Source of the DNA: Mycocentrospora acerina
Lineage: Eukaryota > Ascomycota > Dothideomycetes > Pleosporales
Assembly: GCA_022701365.1 (NCBI GenBank)
Contig: JAKUHH010000151.1
Span: 29,001-93,000, forward strand
Reading direction: 5' to 3'
DNA length: 64,000 nucleotides
In this document: positions 1 through 9,569 of the stretch, one piece after another
Layout: each line of letters begins with the position of its first letter
Numbering within the stretch: the stretch's first letter is position 1
Translations under genes and position numbers: made by a program
The notes under the pieces: model-generated
Databases searched by the model: none
Told to the model about the DNA's origin: nothing
What the model saw: the letters and a program-made list of their open reading frames with translations, nothing else

Positions 1-220
1 AATGAGATGGTGGTTTGTGAGGGTGTTGGTAGTTGGGGAGGCGGGGGTATGGAGGGGGGTGGGGCGGAGGGGGGGGGGGGGACGGGTTATCTATGCAAAC
101 ACACATTACAAATGCGACTTGTAGTTGGGGATCCGACATGTTTCCCGAGCACGAAACACAAAGCAAAATGGAGATGAGTGGACGTAGGCATTGTTCTTTT
201 TATTCTAGAAATAAGGAAAT
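1..220. other. Left edge, no gene seen
   Basis: G-rich sequence at the window edge with G runs around positions 45-80, including nine consecutive G at about 71-80. It lies downstream of the minus-strand cupin gene and probably includes its 3' end signals. No coding frame here looks real; the short plus-strand frames are glycine-rich products of the G runs. Confidence 0.5.
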
Positions 221-790
221 TCAAGACGAAGAAGGTACACCCTCCATGTGCCCAATGTCTTCGCCGAAAGCTTGCCCGTCAAACTCCAACGGCTTGCTCT
301 CCTGCAACACATACAGCATCCTCGACCATTCTGTCTTGCTCGTGTTTCTCCAGGCATGCATTGAACCCCTCTGAACCGCCACATCGCCCCGCTTCAGCAG
401 CCTCGTTTCTCCAGAGTCCAGAATCAGCTCGATTTCGCCCTCGAGCACGACGCCGTAGTCCAACGACACTGTGCGGTGCATGGCTGATGTGGCGCCGGGC
501 TTCATGTCAACATAGCGCAGGACTGTGCCTCCAGAGACGACGAGACCGGGAGCATTGTTAAGAAAGGGTTGGTAGACCTGGATGTCGGCGTCTTTGTTGA
601 GGTCGACTGGGAAGCCTTTGGTGATGTAGCCGAGGCCAAAGTAAGCGTCACCTCCGGCGAGGAGGTCGAACTTTTGCTTCTCTGGTACGGCGTCTGAGAA
701 GATTGCCTTCTTGGTGGAAGGGTCGTGTGTTGTGACGAAGCGGTTGACGCTGGGGAGAGTGTTCTCTGGAACCTTGCTGTCGGACGACAT
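221..790 (-). CDS. Cupin-domain protein
   Basis: A 189-residue, intron-free protein with one cupin beta-barrel at about residues 85-165. The second cupin motif is clear (GDVAVQRGSMHAWRN, the form G-x5-P/R-G-x2-H-x3-N). The first motif reads PGATSAMHRTVSLDYG and so keeps one histidine but lacks the usual HxH pair; as far as I know this form is common in a fungal single-cupin family, so it may be a binding rather than a catalytic barrel. No signal peptide is seen. The ATG at 788-790 follows a purine-poor leader and gives a full-length protein. The gene diverges from fumarylacetoacetase and shares its 663-base promoter, which hints at common control. The substrate is unknown. Confidence 0.85.
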   Translation of the reverse strand: MSSDSKVPENTLPSVNRFVTTHDPSTKKAIFSDAVPEKQKFDLLAGGDAYFGLGYITKGFPVDLNKDADIQVYQPFLNNAPGLVVSGGTVLRYVDMKPGATSAMHRTVSLDYGVVLEGEIELILDSGETRLLKRGDVAVQRGSMHAWRNTSKTEWSRMLYVLQESKPLEFDGQAFGEDIGHMEGVPSSS

Positions 791-1453
791 GTTTGGGAGA
801 GGTAGTGTTCAGATGGGAAATTTGCTGGTGAGGTTTGAGTAAATGGCACAATACAATGGATATATTTTCAAAGCTAGCAGATGGCTGTAGGATGGGTTTG
901 AAATTATTGGCAGAGTGTCAAGCAGACACAGGGTAAATAGTCTCGCGATGTGGAGGGCTACAAACTCCGACAGGCGCCCCAATGCGGGGCAATTAATCTA
1001 TCGGAGTTTACGGAGTTTCAAATGCGGGGGGTTCAACTCTATATGCCACTTCATGTGGATCAGAATGTCGATCGACTTGCCATCAGAGTCAATGGCAGCC
1101 AATTGTGTTTGAGGGTAGGCAGAGATTCTCTCAAAACCACACAATTCATAAGCGGCTGATCACAGCAGTTTATATATCCATCAACCTTGAGTCAGCAAAC
1201 GACATTGATGCACCGGCCGAATGCCTTCCGCCCATCCCGCGCAGATGGATTTGCCGGGAACCGATGTGGAGGGAAGTGCGGCCGGAGTTTCAACAGCTGC
1301 AGACTGACCAAAGAAGAAGACTGCAGCTCCACGCCGTACTACTCAAAGCCTCAGGACCTGTCTTGAATTGCAAAGAAGATACAACACTCTGATCAAATCA
1401 TTGCTTTTTTTTAAACTTGCAATATCAGAAATATACAATCCCAAACCAGCACC
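791..1453. promoter_or_regulatory. Shared divergent promoter, cupin / fumarylacetoacetase
   Basis: Intergenic space between two divergent start codons. It holds CGGAGTTT in the plus sense at 1002-1009, 1011-1018 and 1283-1290, and its reverse complement at 962-969. A TATA-like TTTATATAT lies at about 1169-1177. CGG-centred repeats are typical binding sites of Zn2Cys6 regulators; which regulator would bind is not visible here. Confidence 0.5.
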
Positions 1454-2674
1454 ATGGCAGACCCTTACACCTCCCACTTTGGCATCAACAACATCCCCTA
1501 TGGCATCGCCAGCTCCCCTACACGGCCCACTCCCCAGTGCGCAACCCGCGTCAACGACAGCGTCATCTTCCTGGCCGAGCTCGCGGCAGCCCCCGAATTC
1601 ACATCCATTTCCGCCTCGCTGCCGTCCATCTTCCTCGAATCCACACTCAACACCTTTGCCGCCCTCGCCGAAGACGTGCACACACACGTCCGCGCAGCCA
1701 TCCAAAGCGCCTTCACTTCCTCGCAGCACATTCCCTTCTCGGAGCCCATCACAGCTGTAACCCTGCACCTCCCCGTGCAAATCGGCGACTTTACAGACTA
1801 CTCGGCCTCGCGCTCGCACGTGCTCAACGCCGGCGAAGCCATCCAGGGAACACGCAGCCTCCCGCCGGGATTCCACAAATTCCCCGTTGGCTACGCCGGC
1901 CGCTGCTCCTCGATCCACGTCTCCGGGCCGTCCATCATCCGCCCCATTGGCCAATTCCTCGACCGCACCGCCCCCCCTTCTTCCTCTCCACCCATCATCC
2001 TTGGCCCCTCCCGCGCCCTCGACTACGAAATGGAACTCGGGGCCATCATCGGCCGCCCCATTGCCCCCCACTCCACACTCTCCGCCTCGGCAGCAGACAC
2101 CCACATCTTCGGCCTCGTCCTCGTCAACGACTGGTCCGCCCGCGACATCCAGGGCCTAGAAATGAACCCCCTTGGCCCCTTTAACGGCAAAAACTTCCAC
2201 ACCACAATCTCCCCCTGGGTCATCCCCCTCGCCGCACTGCAGCCCTACGCCGTCCCCGCACCCCCGCGCATGAACGCCGAGGCCCCCTTCCTCACAGACC
2301 CACACGCCGTCAACTACGCGATTAGGTTGTCGGGCTCGCTGCTGAGAAATGGCACGCGCTCCACGACGTGCGAAGTCGGCTTCGACACCATGTACTGGAC
2401 GTTTCGGCACATGCTTGCCCACCACACGGTCGGCGGGTGTGGGCTGCGGACGGGGGATTTGGTGGCGAGCGGGACGGTGAGCGGGGATGGGGAGACGGAG
2501 CACGGGTGCTTGCTTGAGTTGAGTATGGGCGGGAAGAAGGCGTTTGCGCTGCGGGATGGCGGGGAGTTGAGGTTTCTGGAGGATGGGGATGAGTTTTTGT
2601 ACGAGGGGGTTGTGGCGGATGGGGTTGGGTTTGGGGGGTGTGTTGGCGTGGTTGCGCCGTCGAGGGGGTTGTAG
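1454..2674 (+). CDS. fahA: Fumarylacetoacetase
   Basis: A 406-residue, intron-free protein, the last enzyme of tyrosine and phenylalanine breakdown; it splits fumarylacetoacetate into fumarate and acetoacetate in the cytosol. The N-terminal SH3-like part is followed by the FAH barrel. Recognisable active-site segments are DFTDYSASRSHVLNAG (metal Asp and the catalytic His region), FPVGYAGRCSSI, the DYEMELG metal-ligand glutamates and VNDWSARDIQ (metal Asp), all in the known order. Length fits the family, which runs about 410-430 residues. The ATG at 1454 is the first in frame after the TATA-like site. No homogentisate dioxygenase or maleylacetoacetate isomerase gene is in the window, so the usual fungal tyrosine-degradation cluster is not complete here. 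Confidence 0.95.
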   Translation: MADPYTSHFGINNIPYGIASSPTRPTPQCATRVNDSVIFLAELAAAPEFTSISASLPSIFLESTLNTFAALAEDVHTHVRAAIQSAFTSSQHIPFSEPITAVTLHLPVQIGDFTDYSASRSHVLNAGEAIQGTRSLPPGFHKFPVGYAGRCSSIHVSGPSIIRPIGQFLDRTAPPSSSPPIILGPSRALDYEMELGAIIGRPIAPHSTLSASAADTHIFGLVLVNDWSARDIQGLEMNPLGPFNGKNFHTTISPWVIPLAALQPYAVPAPPRMNAEAPFLTDPHAVNYAIRLSGSLLRNGTRSTTCEVGFDTMYWTFRHMLAHHTVGGCGLRTGDLVASGTVSGDGETEHGCLLELSMGGKKAFALRDGGELRFLEDGDEFLYEGVVADGVGFGGCVGVVAPSRGL

Positions 2675-2689
2675 GTGGAGATGGAGATG

Positions 2690-2718
2690 TAGTGATGATT
2701 ATGATGATGATGATGAGT
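2690..2718 (+). repeat. Short GAT/ATG microsatellite
   Basis: A short trinucleotide run (GTGATGATTATGATGATGATGATGAG) just after the fumarylacetoacetase stop, in the 262-base gap between two convergent genes. The rest of the gap is A-rich and probably carries both 3' ends. Confidence 0.7.
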
Positions 2719-2936
2719 GGACCTTCTTCAAAGTAAAGTAAGGGTATTCAGTACAGTAGTTTAGGGAGAGGGAAGGGATAAGGAAAAAAGGAGAAGAACA
2801 AAGTAAAGATGAAGAAGTAGTATTAGTAGCAGAAAAAAAAAGAAGAAGAATTCATTCAATACATTAAATTAAAACATGGAATCAAAAAAACAGCGATTAC
2901 AAAGTTTGCAGTAATCCAAAAAAAAAACTAAAAAAA

Positions 2937-5464
2937 CTATCTCGCCTGCCCCTCCTCCCGCTTGACGCGGAAAAACGCCAGCTTTGCAAAGCGCCCCAGA
3001 TTGGCCCAAAAATACCGTCCCGCGGGATGTTCCTGGATCCTCTCTAGCAGCTTGACCGTCGCCATGCGCACATCCTGCCGTGGATGGAACAGGCCCAGGC
3101 TGAGGTAGAAAAGCCCCGCATTACTCTCTGGGATGACGCTCAAAAGCTGCAAAATGGTGTCGTATTGGAGTTGGGGGCCGGGCTTGCGGTCCGGGTCGTT
3201 TGCGAGAGTGAGCTGCTGCGTCATGGTTGACGAGAGGTCGAGGTCTGAGGTGGATGTTTTGAGCGAGTGGGCGCCGGCTTCTTCGACGCAGCGCGCGAGG
3301 GCAAGGTAGATGGCGGCGGATTGCTCGTGCGTGAGCTTCAGCCAGCGGAGTTTGTCGTGCTGGTGGTACAGGTCGATTCCGCGGACGGGTCTTCTGTTCC
3401 AAATCCCGGCTAGGTCTTGGATGTAGCTGTAGTAGCTGCGTGTGCTGCGCCAGCCCTCGATGCGATGGACGTTGGCGGCGAGTTCCCGCAGTTTGGAGCC
3501 TTCGTCGGGCCAGACGTATCCGTGGCCAGAAACACCGTATGCGCCGACGTCGGTTTCGTGGGCGCCAATATAGAGGGCCGAGGCGCCGTAGACAGTCTCT
3601 TCAAAGGCAGCGGCAATGCGAGTGAATTTGAGCACCCAGGAACGCCACTTGGCGCGGACAGCATTCTCGCCGTGGCGATTGGCGATGCTTTGGACAAGGA
3701 CGTCCATGAATGCATTGTCGCCGGTTGGATCTGTTGCGCCCTTGTCCGCAGCCATTTGCAGGCTGCCAGGCCCATTCATGGGAATGCCCTGTTGTTGGAA
3801 GAAGAGCGAGCCTTCTGTGGGCGACGCTGGTTCGATGCGGTTGCTGATTTTCATGCGGCCAGTGGGGAGGTCACACAGGAGATCCCACCACTCTGGTTTG
3901 TGTGAGAATGTGGGGTTGGTGACGCCGGCGATGAAGCCCGGGACTTTGAGCAAGTCATCGACTTTGGTAAGATCAGTGTATGGAAAGGCATGTCGAACAA
4001 ACCCCCTTAACAACCCCCCAGAGGCTAGAGCACATGCTGCGAGCACAGCTTCGGCCACCTGACTTGCCAGCAAGCCGTGTCCGACGAAAATGATGCGCTT
4101 CTGCGTCAAGAGAGCGTTTACCAGCACAATAATGGGATGGGTGAAGGCACCGCTTGTGGTGAGATGCGGATGCAGGGCAAATGGCTGGGGTTGCTGTGCG
4201 TGGGGGGTTGAGAAGGTCTTGATGAGGTCGCCGAGGCAAAAGTCTCCCACGGTCTCAGGACTCAATGCTGTTGGGATCTTGACAGGGATGGGGATATTAT
4301 TGTAGTTTACTTTGGACTCGAATTCGTGCGTGTCTCGAGGAAGGGCGTATACTTTGCGTTTGGGCTGCGAGTCGGACGAGTTTGCCGAGTTGCGTGCGGC
4401 GTCAATAGCCCTCCGCTGTCTGAGCATGTGCTCGAATTTTTCAATAAACATGTCCTTTGCATCGCAGGCAGCTAGGACGAAGCTTTCGAGCTGTGACAGC
4501 TTGGGCAGCAGAGAGAGGTCCATGGCGTTGAGGGCATTGTAGAGGACGGCCAGGGTGTCTGGGACGGGGACTCGAAAGTACTCCTCGAGGGCGAGGAGCA
4601 GCAGCGGCTTGTAGATGTGCAGAAAGGAGTGGCGTGTGCAAATGGCCATGGCCTTGACGTTTGCGCCTCTGGCTGGCGTCAGGGGCGGTCACGTGGAGGG
4701 AGTGGGGAGGGGAGTGCATACCTCTTGACGGAGCTGTCCTTTTTGGTGTTGACCAGGTTCAGGACGTAGATGAGCGGCGGGCCGTCGGGGTCCTGCTCGT
4801 CGACGGAAGAGTCGGAGCCCGAGGAAGAGTGGTCGTCGTCGTCGTCGATGCTGGCGTCGTCGTGGGGGTGGTCGTCAGGGCCGTCGTGGGGATGCTTGGC
4901 GCGGCGGTGCTGGCGGCGGCGCTCGCGCCTGGCCTCGCGCTCCTCGTCGTCAATGGCAATGTCCTTGTGCAGGAAGAAGATGGTCCAGTCGGACTCGCGC
5001 GAGTGGGCCTGGTCGGGCAGCATCAGCTCGGCCAGGGTGGTCTCGTCGCCGCTGATGGGGGCGGGGTACTGGTGCTCCATGACGGAGCCGCGGTCAATGT
5101 CGAACGAGGCGACGAGGATGTACTCGACATGGTTCTCGATGCCGTCGGCCGGGTACTGCGAGCGCAGCCTCATGGGCGCGGGCGTGCGACGGGCGTGCGG
5201 CGGCGGCGACTGGGCCGAGCTGTGCGACGAGCGCGCCGAGCCATCGTCCTCGCGCACGACGGGCGGCTGGGGCGAGCGGGCCTTGCGCGTGTCGTTGCGC
5301 ACCGAGACGGACGGCGAGCGCGAGGGCGGAAAGGAGGAGAAGGAGGGCTGGCGCTGCAGGCCGACGGAGGTGGAGGTGGGGGCAGCGGCGGGCGCAGAGG
5401 CAGCAGCAGCGGCGGCGGATCCATTGGGTCTCTGGGCAATGACTTCAGCCATGAGGGTTTCCAT
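2937..5464 (-). CDS. Afi1-type Arf3-interacting DENN/SPA protein
   Basis: Two exons, 5464-4722 and 4668-2937, joined across a 53-base intron (GTATGC...CAG), giving 824 residues. The joined frame reads SSVKR-GANVKAMAICTRHSF without a break. The N-terminal 100 residues are Ser/Pro/Ala-rich; the Afi1 docking region follows (VEYILVASFDIDRGSVMEHQYP at about 118-140), then a long acidic and Ser-rich insert (DDDDDH...DSSVDEQD), and the SPA/DENN-like domain in exon 2 (FPYTDLTKVDDLLKVPGF). Yeast Afi1 links Arf3 to polarity and polarised secretion, which is the likely role here. The gene diverges from an EF-hand protein that may also act on the actomyosin cortex. Confidence 0.88.
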
Positions 5465-6176
5465 CGTGTCGACGCTGCCGCCCGTTCATCCTGTGGGGGC
5501 TCGAGCGCTAGTGTTCCGACGCGAACGGCAGAGGCGTTGTCTTGCTTTTGTGTATTTTGTTTTGTGTTGTTATATTTGGGGCTGTTTTGCTTTGTCTTGT
5601 CGTGCCGTGTCCAGTCAGGCCTGGATTGGTCTTTGCCTGTTCTGTTCGGTCCTGTTCGGCCCTGTCTTGTCTTGTCCTGTCTTTGTCGCGTCGTCTCGTC
5701 GCTGGACCCTTGGCTGGACCCTGACGGCGGGGTGGCTGTGGCTGTGGCTGGTGGTGTTGATGTGGCTGGTGGTGTTCATGTACCTAGCTGCACCTGCGAC
5801 TATTGCTGTGGCGCCTAGTGTGGCTGCACCTGTGGCTAACCCTGTGGCTGCCCCTCGTTCGTTGCCGGGGAGGACGACGGCTGTCAACACCAAACACCAG
5901 ACGACAGACATGCAGACACGTGACACACACCACACTTGACACGGCACACACAGACACACATACACACATACACACACATGCTGCACACCACACCACGCAC
6001 GTGACACACACCACACACATCACGCACACTGCACACGCTGCACACACACACACACATACACATACACACACACGCTGCACACACCACACCGCGCACGTGA
6101 CGCACACCATACCACACATACAAACATCAAATACACTCTGCACACGCGTATACATATACACACACACACGCGCGCC
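5465..6176. promoter_or_regulatory. Simple-repeat-rich divergent promoter
   Basis: The space between the divergent Afi1-type and EF-hand genes is almost wholly low-complexity. About 5530-5710 is a strand-biased TTGTC/CCTGT pentamer-like tract, about 5730-5850 repeats TGTGGCTG and TGGTGT, and about 5925-6172 is a long CA-rich tract with interrupted (CA)n, CACGCTGCACAC and ACATACACA units up to the EF-hand start codon. Long frames on both strands here are by-products of the repeats. Confidence 0.75.
5925..6172 (+). repeat. CA-rich tract with CACAC / CTGCACACAC units
   Basis: About 250 bases of alternating purine-pyrimidine sequence, dominated on the plus strand by CACA and ACATACACA runs with embedded GCTGCACAC copies near 5981, 6031 and 6075. 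It ends immediately before the start codon at 6177, so it forms the 5' leader and core promoter of the EF-hand gene. Confidence 0.85.
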
Positions 6177-7301
6177 ATGGCAAGCCCCTACAAACCATCC
6201 CCCCTCTCCTTCAACAACAAAAACAACAACAACCCCCGCCAGTCGCCCTTTCGCCGCCCGGGCTCCATCCGCACCCACTCGCCCAACGCCCTGCGGCCCT
6301 CGACCCCAAACACCTCGCCCCTCAAGCCAAAGGACACGCCCGACTCCGTCTCGCCCTCGCCCGCCGCCCTGCTGCGCCCCTCGTCCATTGGCCTGGCCCC
6401 GCAGAACCCCCCCTCGTGGCTCAACACCCGCGCCACCTCGACCACCCCCGACCTGCCTGCCTCGCCCACCCGCAACCTGCCTGCCTCACCCACCCGCCAA
6501 GTCTCCAGCTCCACCCAGCAAACAGTCCGCCCCTCTAACACGGCTTCCATTGCCGCCCGCTTCGACTCGCTCCCGTCGCCAGCCGACCCCCCCGTCGACC
6601 GTCCTGCTGCACTGTTCGCCGCCACACGACGCACCCCGTCCCCACTGCCCGACACACCCCTCGATCGGCCAGCACCCCTGTCCAATGGCGTCAGAGCAAG
6701 CCCCTCCTTCCCACTCGACAACTCCACCGCCCGCCTAGCAGTGCGACCTACGCCGCTGGCACGCAGCATGTCAACCGACGCCGTCTCCAGGCTGCCACCC
6801 GCCTTGCTCCACAGCATGCGCGAGTCCTTTAGTGTCCTCGACCGCGACGACGACGGACACGTAAACGCCGCCGACGTAGCCGACATGCTCTCACAGCTCG
6901 GTCTCTCTGCAACACCCTCTACCCTGGCCACCTACTTCAACGGCGCCCAGTCCATCAACCTCGCCACATACCTAAGCACCATTTCCGAGCTCATGGGTGG
7001 CTTGTCGCGCACAAACGAGCTAAGCGCCGCTTTCGAGGCCTTTGACGACGGAGACGACGGCCAGATTGACCTCACCGAGCTCAAAGACGCCCTACTACAC
7101 ACGCCTCCCGAAAATGGCGAGCACAAGTTGACAGAGCGTGAAATAGACATGATTGTTGAGAATTTTAGTGGAAGAAGGGCTTTTGGCAAAGCTGGCAAGG
7201 GACTCGGCAGAGGCGAAGTCTTTAGATATCAAGAATTCATAGCAGAGCTAAAGGGTGGAGCCAGTGCAGGTCAGAATGGGGGTGCTCCAACCTCGGCCTA
7301 G
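6177..7301 (+). CDS. EF-hand protein, myosin regulatory light-chain-like
   Basis: A 374-residue, intron-free protein. Residues 1-200 are a Pro/Ser/Thr-rich disordered extension with a duplicated LPASPTR unit at about 94-108. The C-terminal part resembles calmodulin and myosin light chains: EF loops at about 222-233 (DRDDDGHVNAAD) and 290-301 (DDGDDGQIDLTE) keep the calcium-binding acidic positions, and the intervening and final pseudo-EF segments look degenerate. This resembles fungal Rlc1/Cdc4-type light chains with a long N-terminal extension, which would act on type II myosin at the septum, but the assignment rests on fold alone. The ATG directly follows the CA tract. Confidence 0.85.
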   Translation: MASPYKPSPLSFNNKNNNNPRQSPFRRPGSIRTHSPNALRPSTPNTSPLKPKDTPDSVSPSPAALLRPSSIGLAPQNPPSWLNTRATSTTPDLPASPTRNLPASPTRQVSSSTQQTVRPSNTASIAARFDSLPSPADPPVDRPAALFAATRRTPSPLPDTPLDRPAPLSNGVRASPSFPLDNSTARLAVRPTPLARSMSTDAVSRLPPALLHSMRESFSVLDRDDDGHVNAADVADMLSQLGLSATPSTLATYFNGAQSINLATYLSTISELMGGLSRTNELSAAFEAFDDGDDGQIDLTELKDALLHTPPENGEHKLTEREIDMIVENFSGRRAFGKAGKGLGRGEVFRYQEFIAELKGGASAGQNGGAPTSA

Positions 7302-8064
7302 AATTGGTTAATTTTGTGGGGAAAAATGGGTTCCAAATGGAGTTGTCGGGATACCAGAATTCTTTTCTTTTGGACAAGGCTGGCTTTTGAGATTTTAGCG
7401 ATATTGATTCGACATTGATAATGGACATGATTATGATTTTGTTGATGGGTATTATTAAAACACACGACGATGAGTTTGATTAATACTGATAATATACATG
7501 ACTATCATCTTGAATGGTGTTGATTACTCTTCATTCTAGTAATCTTCACAAGTACTACTGGCACGCTTGAATACGATCTTGACTTGCTGTAACACCTTCT
7601 TCTCTTGTACCCATTCTGCTCAATTTGAATAAATGCGTGACCAACTAACATAACTATACAAAATACAAAATACCTTATTCACTTTAACCTGTCCCTTGTC
7701 AACAGTATGTGATTTACTCAAGCTTTGCCTCTATTGATTGAATTCTTTATTATACTAACACGTATCCACTCTATTTTTCAAACCTAACTTACTTGCCCTA
7801 TTTAGAATTAACAAAAAAGACTAGTATTCTATACTACATGTGTCGTCTCATCAACTTCTACTACACTAATCCCTATCTACTATTCTATACAAGACATTTG
7901 AAAGTCAAATAGATTGAAGGTTGTAGGATGCAAAAAGTCCGCAATTATTATTACTTTCAAACGTGTAATAGTTTGTTTATGCTTTGTGCTATCTTATTAG
8001 TCTCTCTACTATGCTAATATCCATCTACCATTCTATACAAAACATACAATGTGTAGTAGTTTCT
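7302..8064. other. Convergent intergenic region with decayed copies of a gene tail
   Basis: AT-rich space between the stops of the EF-hand gene and the folate-ligase-like gene. Its right half carries degenerate copies of the last bases of the latter gene (separate entry). The left half, about 7302-7700, shows only AT-rich sequence with likely polyadenylation signals and no coding frame. Confidence 0.7.
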
Positions 8065-8120
8065 TCAAGCTTTATACCCTCTCATCAACCTCTCCACTAT
8101 ACTAATCCCCATCTGCTCCT
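7715..8120. repeat. Degenerate tandem copies of the 3' coding tail
   Basis: The plus-strand sequence across the gene end (about 8063-8115, TCAAGCTTTATACCC... ACTATACTAATCCCC) recurs downstream of the stop at about 7976-8030, more weakly at 7841-7892 and weaker still at 7715-7777. Linker sequence is also shared: GTGTARTAGTTT precedes both 7976 and 8063, and CATTCTATACAA-type sequence follows the copies. Spacing is about 87 bases for the closest pair and about 139 for the next. Read on the minus strand, the 7976-8030 copy encodes DISIVERLIR-stop-HKA-stop, against GISIVERLMRGYKA-stop in the gene. Confidence 0.65.
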
Positions 8121-9018
8121 CTGCACTCGGCACCTTCTCCCTCTCCTCTTCCTTCACCTTCCCTTCTCCCCCTTCCAACCCAAACCCCCCACGCTGCATA
8201 ATCCCCTCCATCATACGTATCCCCTTGAGCTCCTGCAACGGCGGCACCCTCGCCACAACCCCCTCTCCTAACGCCCCAAAATCCACTCCACCACCCACCC
8301 TCACCACCCCCTCCACCTCAATCGTCCGCTCCGGCGTAACCAAGAAATCACACTGCACCGCCCCTCTTCCTCCCGCATCAACCCCACCCTCGATCCCCCA
8401 CTGCTCCCCATCAACAACCTGGCACTCATGCGCCACGCCCACAACCGGCGTCCCCACCGCAAGCAGCCCAATATCCTGCAGCAGCGCCCACTGGATATGA
8501 AAAAGCGATGGTCCCCCCGCACCACTGCCGTCGTCATCGTCATCATCCTGGATAGACACCCCCCGCGACGTAAACCCCAAGCCACCCATCACACACAAGT
8601 CGATCTTGGGACCCTGATCGCGCAGCTGCGCGAGCATAACCCCCTGGCCAAAACGCTCCATGCCGTCTAGGTGGGCGGCGAGTTCAAGCTGCGCTTCAGG
8701 GATGCGGGATGGGTCCAGCAAGACGAATCCCCTGCGGAGCTGGTGCGTTGCCACGACGAGGGTTTTGCCCGCTTGGAGGGCAAGGTGGCGGAGGGAGGCG
8801 AGGCTGTTGTCCGGGGAGACGAGGAGAGTGTGCGCGGAGGTGTAGCAGGGGAGGGAGGTGGCGCGGGAGATTGCTGACGAGGAGTTGCGGAAGTCTGGGG
8901 TGAAGGCTTGGAAGGCTAGGTGGAGACGAGGGTCTGGGATGGCGTGTTGGAGGAGTTGGTGCGAGATTTGTGCGAGGATTTGTTTTCTGCGCGAGTTTGG
9001 GGAGGGTGGGGAGGCCAT
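8065..9018 (-). CDS. 5-formyltetrahydrofolate cyclo-ligase-like (MTHFSD-type) protein
   Basis: A 317-residue, intron-free protein of the NagB/RpiA/CoA-transferase-like fold. It resembles the N-terminal domain of methenyltetrahydrofolate synthetase domain proteins: early basic segment RRKQILAQISHQLLQHAIPDP, then a strand-loop core with KIDLCVMGGLGFTSRGV and LFHIQWALLQDIGLLAVGTPVVGVAHECQVV. A DDDDDD insert at about residue 165 is probably a surface loop. It lacks the clear GKGxGYYD signature of true 5-FTHF cyclo-ligases, so I do not claim that activity. The start ATG at 9016-9018 is followed by MASPPSPNSRR. The C-terminal tail GISIVERLMRGYKA is the part repeated downstream. Confidence 0.8.
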   Translation of the reverse strand: MASPPSPNSRRKQILAQISHQLLQHAIPDPRLHLAFQAFTPDFRNSSSAISRATSLPCYTSAHTLLVSPDNSLASLRHLALQAGKTLVVATHQLRRGFVLLDPSRIPEAQLELAAHLDGMERFGQGVMLAQLRDQGPKIDLCVMGGLGFTSRGVSIQDDDDDDGSGAGGPSLFHIQWALLQDIGLLAVGTPVVGVAHECQVVDGEQWGIEGGVDAGGRGAVQCDFLVTPERTIEVEGVVRVGGGVDFGALGEGVVARVPPLQELKGIRMMEGIMQRGGFGLEGGEGKVKEEEREKVPSAEEQMGISIVERLMRGYKA

Positions 9019-9569
9019 TTTGGGAGGGTTGCGAGGGAGAGAGAGAGAGAGCGTGTGTGTGCTTGTATGTTTAAAGGCTTGAAAGGAAATGGGAATTCAA
9101 GTCCATCTACAATCAAGCATGATTTTTTTATCCAAAGAAAAAACTGTCGAGATGTTGGTGTCGTAGTCGCCAATGGCTAGTGTAGGATTTTTTTGAGAAG
9201 AGGTTGATGATGTATGAATGCCAACGAACTTGATTGGCTGCGAAGCAATCCTTCCCTTACCTATCCAAAGTTCTGCAAGGCTGACCACCGCTTGTCTGCT
9301 AGATGGCGAAAACACACCAAGGATCTCCCAACATGGTCACGACTTGGAAAGCAGGGACCATCGGCGTTCCGACCGACCTCACACCCACCCACCCGCATTG
9401 CGCAAAACGCTCTTATGTCCGGGTATTCCCGGAGGATTTTCACGCATAACTAAACAGTCATTCACATAGCCGTAGGAAGGAGGGAGAAAAAAAAAGGCTA
9501 CAAAGCAGCTTGAACCGCTGGCTTTGTTTTTTTTTCTTTTCAAACCACCAGCTTCCGTCTATCTTTGCA
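9019..9569. promoter_or_regulatory. Divergent promoter, folate-ligase-like / SBF transporter
   Basis: 551 bases between divergent start codons. A (GA)8-like run followed by (GT)n at about 9035-9062 sits in the leader of the minus-strand gene. Near the transporter start are A-rich (9487-9497) and T-rich (9527-9540) tracts. No coding frame is supported in between. Confidence 0.5.

Noticed and set aside
1343..2104. 253-codon minus-strand frame across fumarylacetoacetase
   Set aside because: It lies antisense to a clear enzyme gene, is Gly/Val/Glu-rich as expected from GC-rich codons, and has no motif.
4661..5939. Two long plus-strand frames (385 and 389 codons) over the Afi1-type gene
   Set aside because: Antisense to an acidic and Ser-rich exon and running into simple repeats; compositions are repetitive and non-conserved.
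5615..6278. Cys/Val-rich minus-strand frames in the CA-rich tract
   Set aside because: They are direct translations of (TG)n repeats (CVCVCV), not a cysteine-rich secreted protein.
9510..9569. Longer start for the SBF transporter
   Set aside because: Adds MNRWLCFFFFSN-type residues read from a T-rich leader; the ATG at 9570 fits better.
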